Assembly: GCA_947571775.1 (NCBI GenBank)
Contig: CANOZK010000021.1
Span: 1 to 36,552 of the forward strand
DNA length: 36,552 nt
DNA from: an uncultured Lachnospiraceae bacterium
Lineage (GTDB): Bacteria; Bacillota; Clostridia; Lachnospirales; Lachnospiraceae
Direction: 5' to 3'
The notes beneath the pieces were generated by a model. It saw nothing but the letters and a program-made list of their open reading frames with translations, made no database searches and was not told where the DNA came from. The position numbers and the translations under genes were made by a program. This document shows, in pieces, positions 1 through 7,850 of the stretch; position 1 is the stretch's first letter, and each line of letters opens with the position of its first letter.

Positions 1-55
1 GTAGAGCGCGCGGCTGTTAACCGCGTTGTCGTAGGTTCGAGTCCTACTCGGGGAG
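1..55 (+). tRNA. tRNA-Asn (GTT), 5' end cut off by the window
   Basis: The anticodon stem is cgcgg (9-13) paired with ccgcg (21-25). It encloses a seven-base loop with anticodon GTT at 16-18, which reads Asn codons. The T arm is gtagg/cctac (31-35 and 43-47) around a TTCGAGT loop. The 3' acceptor strand is tcgggga (48-54) with G as discriminator at 55; CCA is not encoded. The 5' acceptor strand and part of the D arm lie outside the window. Confidence 0.93.
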
Positions 56-66
56 CTATATGTAGA

Positions 67-105
67 GGCTATCTGTTTTTAATTAAGGGCAGATAGTCTT
101 TTTTT
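67..105 (+). terminator. Rho-independent terminator of the tRNA unit
   Basis: The stem ggctatctg (67-75) pairs with cagatagtc (90-98) over nine pairs with one G-T. It is followed directly by seven T residues (99-105). It lies 11 bases after the tRNA and would end the tRNA transcript before the next promoter. Confidence 0.85.
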
Positions 106-117
106 CGCTAATTTTAC

Positions 118-145
118 TTTACAATATCAGAAAAAAGCGTATAAT
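118..145 (+). promoter_or_regulatory. Sigma-A-type promoter of the Hpt gene
   Basis: TTTACA (118-123) and a perfect TATAAT (140-145) are separated by 16 bases. It sits 37 bases upstream of the Hpt start codon, between the tRNA terminator and the gene. Confidence 0.65.
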
Positions 146-182
146 TATGAGTAAAATATAGATTTTAGAAAAGGGGCAAGTT

Positions 183-533
183 ATGGATTTAAAGAGTTTT
201 TATAGTCAAGTTGGCGGAGATTATGATGTCATGATGAGTCGGATGGGGAAGAAAGAAGAGCGAATTGTGAAGTTCTTGAATAAATTTACGCAAGACCCCA
301 GTTTTGAAAATTTGAAAGAATCTTTGTCTGCGGGAAATGCCGAGGAAGCATTTCGTGCGGCTCATACCATCAAAGGTGTGGCATTGAATTTGGAACTTAT
401 GAATTTACAGGCGTCTGTTGGTAAATTGACAGATATATTGAGAGATGGAGAAATTCCAGATAATGTTCAGGATCTCCTTACACAGGTGGAGGAAGATTAT
501 CAGAACGCTACCGAATGTATTTCCCAGCTTTAA
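183..533 (+). CDS. Stand-alone Hpt (histidine phosphotransfer) domain protein
   Basis: This 116-residue protein is essentially one Hpt four-helix domain. The signature AAHTIKGVALNL carries the predicted phospho-acceptor His61 with the following lysine and glycine. Hpt proteins relay phosphate between a hybrid histidine kinase and a response regulator in the cytoplasm. No kinase or regulator is in the window, so its partner is unknown. ATG 183 has an upstream AAGGGG ribosome site and its own promoter. The polysaccharide operon begins 84 bases later, so the gene may be a neighbour by chance or a regulator of that operon; the sequence does not decide. Confidence 0.85.
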   Translation: MDLKSFYSQVGGDYDVMMSRMGKKEERIVKFLNKFTQDPSFENLKESLSAGNAEEAFRAAHTIKGVALNLELMNLQASVGKLTDILRDGEIPDNVQDLLTQVEEDYQNATECISQL

Positions 534-617
534 AATTTATGCATAAATATTAAAAAGTTGTCAGATACTGGATATAGAGCTGTAAACCAGATCTGGGAGA
601 TTTAGGACGGGATTAAG

Positions 618-1997
618 TTGAGAAGACGAGAATACTTTAGAAGAATTGTCATGTTTACTCTGGCATCTCTGGTAATCCTGGCGCAGTCGGCTTTATTTGC
701 GGCAGTGTGGTATCTATATTACCGGGGGAAGATTTTTGAGCCTTTCTGGAACAAAGGAAACTGGGTACTGATCGCCATGTATGCTCTGCTTTTGACTCTT
801 TTTTCCCGGTTATTCGGGGGACTGAGAGTGGGCTACCTGAAAAGGATGGACGATATTTACTCCCTTGCGTTGGCAGCTATTTGCTCCAATGTAGTCATTT
901 ATCTGCAAATTACGCTAATTAACCGCTGGTTTTTGTCTCCTACACCAATCTTGATTATGATGCTGGTGCAGTTTGGGGTGATTGTGGTATGGACCTTTGG
1001 TTCCCGCCATTTGTTCAACCGTCTGTACAGTGCCAGAAAAATGCTGGTTATTTATGGAGAGCGCAAACCGGACCAGTTAATTATGAAAATGCAGGCTCGA
1101 AGGGATAAATATAACATCAGCGGGCAGGTACATGTTGATGTGGGGGAAAAGGAAATTTGCCGAAGAATGAAGGAATACGAAGCCGTTATTATTTGGGATC
1201 TGCCTTCTCAGATACGCAACCGGTATCTGAAGTATTGCTTTGCGCATTCCATCCGATGTTATATCACCCCCAAGATATCCGATGTAATCCTCACTGGAGC
1301 CGAGAGGATTCATTTGTTTGACACACCGCTTCTGGTAGCAAGAAACATTGGACTGAATGCGGAACAGTTGGCGGTCAAGCGGTCCATGGACGTTGTGATT
1401 TCAATCATTGGTATTATCATATCTTCTCCGATTATGATTTTATGCGCTCTTGCGGTAAAAATGTATGACAGAGGTCCTGTATTTTATCGGCAGGAGCGTT
1501 TGACGCAGAATGGAAAATCTTTTCGGATTTTTAAATTTCGGAGTATGTTTGTGAATTCGGAGGCAAACGGTGCCCGTCTGGCATCGAAACATGACAGCAG
1601 AATTACCCCAGTGGGAAGAGTGCTGCGCAATTTGCATTTTGACGAACTTCCCCAGTTGTTCAATGTTTTGGCGGGAGATATGTCTCTGGTAGGCCCGCGC
1701 CCGGAGAGGAAAGAGCTGATGAAAGAATATCAGCGCGAAATACCGGAATTTTATTATCGGCTGAAGGTAAAAGCAGGCTTAACTGGATATGCCCAGGTTT
1801 ACGGAAAGTATAACACAACGCCTTATGATAAATTAAAACTGGATTTGTTTTATATCGAAAATTATTCGGTCTTTATGGATATCAAGCTTATGTTTCTGAC
1901 GTTTCGGATATTATTTCAGAAAGAGACTTCCGAAGGCGTGGAGGACCGGCAGGCAAATGCCCTTTTGGATTCAGTGAGGGAGGATGAAAAACGATGA
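618..1997 (+). CDS. Polyprenyl phosphate sugar-phosphate transferase (initiating PGT)
   Basis: This 459-residue protein belongs to the bacterial sugar transferase family (WcaJ/PssY/WbaP type). It should transfer a sugar 1-phosphate from a nucleotide sugar to undecaprenyl phosphate and so start polymer synthesis. Four hydrophobic segments lie in residues about 10-132. A Rossmann-like middle part follows, then a re-entrant hydrophobic helix near 255-278 and the catalytic domain. FDELPQLFNVLAGDMSLVGP contains the paired acidic catalytic residues D342-E343, followed by the PRPER motif. The start is a TTG at 618 with AGGAC upstream. A weak promoter-like pair (TTGTCA at 558, TGTAAA at 581) lies upstream. 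It overlaps the next gene by four bases, indicating translational coupling. The sugar substrate cannot be told from sequence. Confidence 0.9.
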   Translation: MRRREYFRRIVMFTLASLVILAQSALFAAVWYLYYRGKIFEPFWNKGNWVLIAMYALLLTLFSRLFGGLRVGYLKRMDDIYSLALAAICSNVVIYLQITLINRWFLSPTPILIMMLVQFGVIVVWTFGSRHLFNRLYSARKMLVIYGERKPDQLIMKMQARRDKYNISGQVHVDVGEKEICRRMKEYEAVIIWDLPSQIRNRYLKYCFAHSIRCYITPKISDVILTGAERIHLFDTPLLVARNIGLNAEQLAVKRSMDVVISIIGIIISSPIMILCALAVKMYDRGPVFYRQERLTQNGKSFRIFKFRSMFVNSEANGARLASKHDSRITPVGRVLRNLHFDELPQLFNVLAGDMSLVGPRPERKELMKEYQREIPEFYYRLKVKAGLTGYAQVYGKYNTTPYDKLKLDLFYIENYSVFMDIKLMFLTFRILFQKETSEGVEDRQANALLDSVREDEKR

Positions 1998-2737
1998 GCG
2001 GCCCGTTGGTTTCTGTAATTATGCCTGCTTATAACAGTGGAAAATATATCCGTCAGGCAGTGGATTCTGTTTATATCCAGCAGGTTCCCTTGGAGTTGAT
2101 CGTAGTGGACGACTGTTCTGAGGATAATACACAAGAGCAATTGGAACGTTACCGGCAGAGGCCGGATTTTTTCTATTTGAGAAACGAAACCAACCAGGGG
2201 GTTGCCGCTTCGAGGAATCGGGGAGTTGCTATGGCAAGAGGAAAATATGTGGCATTTTTAGATTCTGATGACTGGTGGGGCGAAGGAAAATTAAAAGAAC
2301 AAATCCAGGCGATCGAGGATAGCCAGGCCGTGTTGTGTTCCACTGGACGGGAGCTGATGCGATGGGACGGCGTCAGCATGGGCAAGTATATTGGGGTAAA
2401 GAATCGAATCACTTATAGGGATTTGCTGCAACATAACAGCATCAACTGTTCCTCAGTGCTGCTGTCTGCCAGAGTGGCCAGAGAATTTCCCATGTGTTAC
2501 GATCAGAGCCATGAGGATTATATTACCTGGCTGAAAATCCTCAAAAAATACCGATATGCCAAAGGGATTGACAAACCTTATTTAAAATGCCGTCTCAGCG
2601 AGCATGGCAAATCCAGGGACAAGTGGAAGTCTGCCAAAATGACCTTTCAGGTATACCGTTACATGGGATACGGCATGGCGAAGAGCTGTTTGTTTTTTCT
2701 TTCTTATGCCATACATGGTATATGGAAATATAGGTGA
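1994..2737 (+). CDS. GT2 family glycosyltransferase
   Basis: This 247-residue GT-A fold enzyme opens with VSVIMPAYNSGKYIRQAVDS and has VVDDCSEDNT in the nucleotide-binding region. A DxD-like metal motif sits in FLDSDDWW. GT2 enzymes of this type add a sugar from a nucleotide donor to a lipid-linked acceptor at the inner face of the membrane. The start codon overlaps the PGT stop (ATGA) and the end overlaps the next gene (GTGA), so it probably adds the second sugar of the unit. Donor and linkage are unknown. Confidence 0.88.
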   Translation: MSGPLVSVIMPAYNSGKYIRQAVDSVYIQQVPLELIVVDDCSEDNTQEQLERYRQRPDFFYLRNETNQGVAASRNRGVAMARGKYVAFLDSDDWWGEGKLKEQIQAIEDSQAVLCSTGRELMRWDGVSMGKYIGVKNRITYRDLLQHNSINCSSVLLSARVAREFPMCYDQSHEDYITWLKILKKYRYAKGIDKPYLKCRLSEHGKSRDKWKSAKMTFQVYRYMGYGMAKSCLFFLSYAIHGIWKYR

Positions 2738-3900
2738 AGATGAGTAAAATAAAGAATCTTTTGACGACACAACGGTTGAATCAGTTTGCCTCCCTGACGA
2801 TTCAAAAGGATCAATGGGTGTTTTCCTCTACGGAGAACCGGCATTTTGATTCCAACTCCCGTTATCTGTTCGTATATGTTTATGAACATTTGACGGAGAT
2901 CACGCCGGTGTATGTGATGAATGACAAGAAAAAAAGGGAGGAGCTTCAGAACAGATATCCCAGAGCAAAGATTGTGGACACAGATACCAGAGACGGAATT
3001 CGCACAGTGTTGGAATCGGGAGTATGGTTTACTTCGGCAGGACTTCCGGTTTACGGCGTTGGTCTTGCGAAAAAGCGGGTAATCGTAAATTTGTGGCATG
3101 GTGTGCCTTTGAAAAAAATTGTTCTGGCTGAGAATAAGAAGCGTTTGTTGTATCGGATGTTTTTTCCGCTGGTGTTTTCGAGAAATTATACCTGGGTGCT
3201 GACTACTTCCTCCCGTCTGGTTTCTGTGATGCAGGAGAGCTTTGGAATCAGAAAGGAGCAGGTGAAAGTATGGGGACAGCCCCGCAACGATGGATTGTTC
3301 CGTATCCGAAAAGCCAGGGAAGTATTGAGCGAAATTTATCAGGATCTGCCGGAATTTACAAAAGCTGTACTGTATGCGCCGACCCATCGGGAAGGAGACC
3401 TGGTGCGGCTTTTTCCGTTTGAGGATTTTCAGGAGCAGAAGCTGTTGAAATTTCTGGAACAGGAGAAGCTGTTGCTGTGCATCCGTACCCATCTGTATAC
3501 CCAGAAGGTAAAGAACTTACCGGATTCGCCGAGGATCCGCTGGCTGAATGAGGACCGGGCGGAAGATGTAATGGAAGTATTGGATGTGTTTGATCTGCTG
3601 ATCACAGATTATTCCAGCATTTATATTGATTTTTTGCTGACCGGAAAACCACAGATATTTCTTCCCTATGACAAACAGGAATATCTGGCGCAGCGGGGCC
3701 TGAATTTTTCTTACGATAAAGTGACTCCAGGGCCAAAGCCGGAAACCTTCGGGGATTTCTGCATACAGGTGAAGGAATTGCTAGAGGGGGAAGATGGATA
3801 TGAAAAAATGCGCGGGAAAATCGGCCGTTTTTTTAATGAAGTGGAGAAACCTTGCTGTGCGCAGATTTGCAGTCAGGTACAGAAATATCTGGAGAGTTGA
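2734..3900 (+). CDS. CDP-glycerol glycerophosphotransferase family protein (TagB/TagF-like)
   Basis: This 388-residue single-domain Glyphos_transf protein has the family hallmarks: NLWHGVPLKKI, YAPTHREGD, IRTHLYTQ and TDYSSIYIDFLLTGKP. Family members transfer polyol phosphate, usually glycerol phosphate from CDP-glycerol, onto a lipid-linked sugar or a growing teichoic chain. TagD, which makes CDP-glycerol, lies downstream in the same operon and supports that donor. The reading frame opens with GTG at 2734, overlapping the previous stop. An ATG two codons in (2740) is a possible alternative start. Its size fits a primase (TagB) or short polymerase; sequence alone does not separate these. Confidence 0.85.
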   Translation: MKMSKIKNLLTTQRLNQFASLTIQKDQWVFSSTENRHFDSNSRYLFVYVYEHLTEITPVYVMNDKKKREELQNRYPRAKIVDTDTRDGIRTVLESGVWFTSAGLPVYGVGLAKKRVIVNLWHGVPLKKIVLAENKKRLLYRMFFPLVFSRNYTWVLTTSSRLVSVMQESFGIRKEQVKVWGQPRNDGLFRIRKAREVLSEIYQDLPEFTKAVLYAPTHREGDLVRLFPFEDFQEQKLLKFLEQEKLLLCIRTHLYTQKVKNLPDSPRIRWLNEDRAEDVMEVLDVFDLLITDYSSIYIDFLLTGKPQIFLPYDKQEYLAQRGLNFSYDKVTPGPKPETFGDFCIQVKELLEGEDGYEKMRGKIGRFFNEVEKPCCAQICSQVQKYLES

Positions 3901-3949
3901 ATTATATTCTGTTTTATGCTATGATTTGACAAGCGCGGATTTTCACTTG

Positions 3950-4047
3950 GAGTGTGTTTGAAAACTGTTTTATGGGAGTCATTTGTCGCACTTAATATCC
4001 TGCAAAGTGGAGCGTATAGATAGCATGAATGAGTTTTCAAGCACACT
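3950..4047 (+). repeat. 98-bp inverted-repeat element, copy 1 (MITE/REP-like)
   Basis: The ends gagtgtgtttgaaaact (3950-3966) and agttttcaagcacactc (4031-4047) are inverted repeats matching at 16 of 17 positions. A similar element in the opposite orientation lies at 25497-25582 and shares the tip sequences and the gaatgagttttcaa end. It sits between the glycerophosphotransferase and the ABC permease inside the operon, ending 24 bases before the permease start. It could be a small non-autonomous mobile element or an mRNA-processing hairpin. Confidence 0.75.
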
Positions 4048-4071
4048 CTGGACCGGAGGGAAAAATAGATA

Positions 4072-4851
4072 ATGAGATTTCTAAGGGATTTGAGAAAATA
4101 TTGGGATTATACCAAGCAGTCAGCCAAAGCAGAATTGAAAGCGGAGGTGGCCAGCTCTTATTTAAACTGGCTGTGGTGGATACTGGACCCGCTGCTTTTT
4201 ATGATGGTGTATACATTTATTTCAGAGGTAGTTTTTGGAAGGGGAGGAAAATTTTTTCCCGCTTTTGTTCTTATCGGCCTGACTATATGGAATTTCTTTA
4301 ACAGAATTGTGCAGGGGAGTGTAAAGCTTGTAAAGAAAAACAGCGCAATTGTATCGAAAGTTTATTTGCCGAAATTTATCCTGATTATTCAGAAGATCAT
4401 GGTAAATGGGGTTAAAATGTTTATATCTTTTATCCTGATTATATTTTTAATGATATTTTTGCGGGTTCCGGTTACGTACAATATTTTGTTTATCATTCCG
4501 ATTTTGCTGGAACTGCTGATTATCAGCTTTGGTATTGGAAATCTGATGCTTCATTTCGGCGTATTTGTAGAAGATCTTCAAAATGTAATGAAAGTTGTGA
4601 TGAAACTGGTTTTTTATATGTCGGGAGTGTTTTATTCCATAACTGACAGAGTGCCGGCTCCATATAATGAGCTGATGATGGTTTTTAACCCGTCGGCGTT
4701 TTTAATGAGTTCTGCCAGAAAGTGTATGATCTATGGAGAGACGCCCGATTTAAAAGTACTTTTGATATGGGGGATAGTTGGAGTGCTGATATCCGTGATA
4801 GCTTTAAAAGTAGTGTATAAATACGAAAATAGTTATGTAAAGGTGATTTAA
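4072..4851 (+). CDS. ABC-2 type polysaccharide/teichoic acid export permease (Wzm/TagG-like)
   Basis: This 259-residue protein matches the ABC2_membrane family in length and layout. A short cytoplasmic amphipathic start (LRDLRKYWDYTKQSAKAELK) is followed by about six membrane segments, the first near LDPLLFMMVYTFISEVVF. With the ATPase that follows after one base, it should move the finished undecaprenyl-linked polymer across the membrane. GGAGGG at about 4055 is the ribosome site. The inverted-repeat element lies directly upstream, yet the gene order of transferases, exporter and TagD stays intact. Confidence 0.9.
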   Translation: MRFLRDLRKYWDYTKQSAKAELKAEVASSYLNWLWWILDPLLFMMVYTFISEVVFGRGGKFFPAFVLIGLTIWNFFNRIVQGSVKLVKKNSAIVSKVYLPKFILIIQKIMVNGVKMFISFILIIFLMIFLRVPVTYNILFIIPILLELLIISFGIGNLMLHFGVFVEDLQNVMKVVMKLVFYMSGVFYSITDRVPAPYNELMMVFNPSAFLMSSARKCMIYGETPDLKVLLIWGIVGVLISVIALKVVYKYENSYVKVI

Positions 4852-4852
4852 T

Positions 4853-5587
4853 ATGGAAGACCGGGAAATTGCCATAGATGTGAAAGATTTGAGGATTAGT
4901 TACCGATGCCTGAAAGCTTTTTCCATTAGAAGAAGTTTACTTCATTTAAAAAAATCGAAAACAGAGATATACGAAGCTGTCCGGGGCGTCAGCTTCCAGG
5001 TGCCGAAAGGGGAGATTTTGGGCATGGTGGGAAAAAACGGAAGCGGAAAATCCACCATGCTACGCGCCATCGCAGGGATATTTTCTCCCGACAGCGGAGA
5101 GATTGATTTACACGGAAATACCGTCTCGCTGTTGTCGATCGGAGTAGGGTTTCAAAAAGGGCTGACCGGAAGGGAAAACATTCTGTTGTCGGGTATGCTG
5201 CTGGGCTTTTCCCAGGAGCAAGTTCGGGAAAAGATGGATGAGATTATTGCCTTTGCCGGATTGGGAAAATTTATCGATATGCCGGTAAAAACTTATTCCA
5301 GCGGAATGCATTCCAAACTGGCTTTCTCCATTACCGCGGTGCTGGAATCGGATATTATGCTGATCGACGAGGTTTTGAGCGTCGGAGACGCGCGCTTTAA
5401 GAAAAAAAGTTCCCGCAAGATGCGCCAGTTGATTTCCGATAAAGATCGAACCGTGGTAATTGTGTCCCATAATTCCGAGACTCTCCGCAAGCTTTGTACG
5501 AGTCTGATATGGCTTCACGACGGCGAAATTCGGATGATGGGAGAGACAAAGGAAGTATTGAAAGCTTATGAGGAATTTATGAGTTGA
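4853..5587 (+). CDS. ABC exporter ATPase (Wzt/TagH-like, short form)
   Basis: This is a 244-residue nucleotide-binding subunit with Walker A GKNGSGKST, signature SSGMHSKLAFS, Walker B IMLIDEVLSVGD and a switch histidine in VSHNSET. The loop after Walker A and the RENI motif (LTGRENILLSGMLLG) are typical of polysaccharide exporters of the Wzt/TagH group. It ends soon after the switch region, so it lacks the C-terminal carbohydrate-binding domain of long Wzt proteins and the C-terminal extension of B. subtilis TagH. Such short forms need not recognise a chain-end cap. It pairs with the permease one base upstream. Confidence 0.92.
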   Translation: MEDREIAIDVKDLRISYRCLKAFSIRRSLLHLKKSKTEIYEAVRGVSFQVPKGEILGMVGKNGSGKSTMLRAIAGIFSPDSGEIDLHGNTVSLLSIGVGFQKGLTGRENILLSGMLLGFSQEQVREKMDEIIAFAGLGKFIDMPVKTYSSGMHSKLAFSITAVLESDIMLIDEVLSVGDARFKKKSSRKMRQLISDKDRTVVIVSHNSETLRKLCTSLIWLHDGEIRMMGETKEVLKAYEEFMS

Positions 5588-5597
5588 GGTGCAGATA

Positions 5598-5987
5598 ATG
5601 AAAAAAGTGATTACCTATGGAACCTATGATTTGCTCCATTATGGACATGTGAATTTGCTTCAGCGCGCCAAGGAGTTGGGCGACTATCTGATTGTGGCTT
5701 TGTCAACAGATGAATTTAACTGGGATCAGAAGCAGAAAAAATGTTATTTTCCCTATGCAGAGAGAAAACGTCTTTTAGAAGCCATCCGCTACGTGGATCT
5801 GGTGATACCGGAAAACTGCTGGGAGCAGAAGATCTCGGATGTAAAAGAATTTAAGGTGGATACTTTTGTAATAGGGGACGACTGGGAGGGAAAATTTGAT
5901 TTCCTCAAAGAATACTGTGAGGTGGTGTATTTGCCTCGGACTCCAGAGATATCCAGCACGCAGATTAAAGAAGATTTGAGAAAATAA
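5598..5987 (+). CDS. tagD: Glycerol-3-phosphate cytidylyltransferase
   Basis: This 129-residue protein makes CDP-glycerol from CTP and glycerol 3-phosphate, the activated donor for poly(glycerol phosphate) teichoic acids. It opens MKKVITYGTYDLLHYGHVNL, with the HxGH nucleotidyltransferase motif. It ends with FVIGDDWEGKFDFLKEYCEV and RTPEISSTQIKEDL, which matches B. subtilis TagD closely along its whole length as I recall that sequence. An in-frame GTG lies at 5589. I chose ATG 5598 because GAGGTG (5586-5591) sits six bases before it and the family starts with MKKVITYGT. It follows the ABC ATPase by 10 bases. Confidence 0.96.
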   Translation: MKKVITYGTYDLLHYGHVNLLQRAKELGDYLIVALSTDEFNWDQKQKKCYFPYAERKRLLEAIRYVDLVIPENCWEQKISDVKEFKVDTFVIGDDWEGKFDFLKEYCEVVYLPRTPEISSTQIKEDLRK

Positions 5988-6047
5988 TTCTAAATTTTAT
6001 TCAGGGGAGATAGAGAATTATCAAGGAACTATTAGTAGGAGACATTC

Positions 6048-7832
6048 ATGTTGTACTTGAAGGGGAAAAAGGCAAGTCTTGCGGCAGTTTTTCTACTGAT
6101 TCTTGTGCTGCTGGCGAAACCTGTGGACACCAGTGCAAAAATTAAGGAGGTCAGTGCGCTGGAGAATCCACAATGGACGATAGTTGGACAGGTTGGGGTG
6201 ACCCAGGAAGAAAGCTGGCTCCAATCCATGTGTGTGACAGAGAATTATATTGTGTGTTTTGAAAATACATCGAATAATGACGACGATCCAGATACGTTGC
6301 TTGCTTTTTATAAAAACGATTACGATGAAAACGGAAATCCGGTGGAAAGGTACAGCTTGGCCAAGACAGTCACGGAGAGAGACTACGAACACGGAAACGG
6401 TATGACATATAACCCGAATACCAATGAGATCGTCATTGCTCCCAGCAAGCCTCGCAACAAAGAAAATATGGGTGTTGTATACAAAGTGGATGGAACTACT
6501 TTGGAATATAAGGAAACCGTGACGGTTGCAGACAGCAATATGCGGATCGAAGCCGTAGATTATGATACGGAAACCGGGCAGTATATCCTGCTGGAAAAAG
6601 ATAAAAGTCTCAATTATAAGTTTGTCTTTACGGATGAAAATTTTCAGGAATTGTATTCCTTTGATATGACGGGTATCAGCAAGAAAGTAGTCTGTCAGGA
6701 CTTTACCACGTCCGGCGACTATATGCTGGTGCTTACGACACCCCAGGACGATCTGGGAGGCGTATCCGGTCTGTTGGTGTATTCCAAGAGCCAGGGAACG
6801 CAGCTTGCCTATTACCGGCTGCACATAGACGAGATGGGGCCGCAGGAAGCAGAGTCTATTGCGGAGATTTCACCGGGGCATATCTTGGTAGCAGTGGCAG
6901 TCAAGGATCCTAGAAGCATCGCATTCTTTGAGACAGAGCTGCAAGCCGTATTCAAAGTGACCACATCCGTGGAAAACGGCGATGTGACCGGCGGACACGA
7001 TGAGCTGGACGAGGGCAGCAATTACACCGTGGCGTATAATCCAGATGAAGATTATGAGCTGTCGGCGCTGTCCATAGACGGAGTGCCCCAGGATATTGCG
7101 GTATATCCCACTTCTTACACGTTTGAGAATCTCTCCAGCGACCATACCCTGGATGTGATTTTTACAGAAATTCCGAAATTCGATATTACCACTTCGGTAA
7201 CCAATGGTTTTATTGACGATACGCTTACGGTCCGGCGGGATAAAGACGGCACGATTTCTTATCGGCCGAAAGAGCATTATGAGATAGACCAGATCCTGAT
7301 AGACGGAGTACCGGTGGAGAATCCCCAGGATTATGAAAAGTCTTATGATTTCATCAATGTGCAAGGGCCGCACAACATAGAAGTCCAGTATAAAGAGATT
7401 CCCTCCTATACCATCACCACACAGGTGGTAAACGGTACGATTACCAAGACGCAGCCCAAGGTTTACCGGGATGAGGATTTTACCGTGGAATACCAGCCGC
7501 TGGATGATTATGAGCTTTCTTATATAAAAGTGGATGGGACATGGATGCAGGAAATGCCGGAAAATATCATGGATGACTATGCTTTCCAAAATATCCAGGG
7601 ACCCCACGAGATTTTGGTAGTATATCAGTGGAAATATATGCCGTACATAGTGTTTGGCGCATTGTGGATGCTGGCTCTGATTTGCGGAATTATTTATGGC
7701 TTTTATGTTCTGTATACAGAGCGGCGCAGAAGAGAAGAAGAGATGCTCCGCAGACGGGTGGAAGACAGACTTCGCCTGCAAAGGGAGCTGCAGAAAAGAA
7801 ACATCGACATTAGCAGTTATGGAAAGAAATAG
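6048..7832 (+). CDS. Membrane-anchored extracellular protein with propeller-like region and three beta-repeats; function unknown
   Basis: This 594-residue protein has a signal-like N-terminal segment (SLAAVFLLILVLLAKPVDTSA). A roughly 270-residue region of short beta-strand-rich segments follows, which looks like a beta-propeller or WD-type sensor. Residues about 303-530 hold three repeats of some 76 residues. Each begins with a TTSV.NG.. or TTQVVNG pattern and carries a YEL/YEI..I.(V)DG core, like bacterial surface repeats of the InlB/Listeria-Bacteroides kind. One membrane helix (about 532-555) and a basic, charged cytoplasmic tail rich in R and E close the protein. It sits between tagD and the fusion transferases, so it may act outside the cell in handling, sensing or anchoring the polymer. 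AGGAG lies about 13 bases before the ATG. Confidence 0.75.
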   Translation: MLYLKGKKASLAAVFLLILVLLAKPVDTSAKIKEVSALENPQWTIVGQVGVTQEESWLQSMCVTENYIVCFENTSNNDDDPDTLLAFYKNDYDENGNPVERYSLAKTVTERDYEHGNGMTYNPNTNEIVIAPSKPRNKENMGVVYKVDGTTLEYKETVTVADSNMRIEAVDYDTETGQYILLEKDKSLNYKFVFTDENFQELYSFDMTGISKKVVCQDFTTSGDYMLVLTTPQDDLGGVSGLLVYSKSQGTQLAYYRLHIDEMGPQEAESIAEISPGHILVAVAVKDPRSIAFFETELQAVFKVTTSVENGDVTGGHDELDEGSNYTVAYNPDEDYELSALSIDGVPQDIAVYPTSYTFENLSSDHTLDVIFTEIPKFDITTSVTNGFIDDTLTVRRDKDGTISYRPKEHYEIDQILIDGVPVENPQDYEKSYDFINVQGPHNIEVQYKEIPSYTITTQVVNGTITKTQPKVYRDEDFTVEYQPLDDYELSYIKVDGTWMQEMPENIMDDYAFQNIQGPHEILVVYQWKYMPYIVFGALWMLALICGIIYGFYVLYTERRRREEEMLRRRVEDRLRLQRELQKRNIDISSYGKK

Positions 7833-7850
7833 GAGAATCTGCGAAAAAGT

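Noticed and set aside
1..105. tRNA-Asn 3' end as an attachment site for an integrated element
   Set aside because: No integrase gene or repeated copy of the tRNA end was seen in the window.
535..548. Perfect 14-bp palindrome atttatgcataaat just after the Hpt gene
   Set aside because: It is AT-rich and short, with no loop and no T-run. It could be chance, and no operator evidence exists.
2704..3492. Minus-strand open frame opposite the glycerophosphotransferase gene
   Set aside because: The composition is low-quality (runs of Q, L and H), no ribosome site or domain is seen, and the plus-strand gene has all family motifs.
6870..7781. Minus-strand open frame opposite the repeat protein
   Set aside because: No motifs are seen, and the plus-strand protein has clear repeats and topology.
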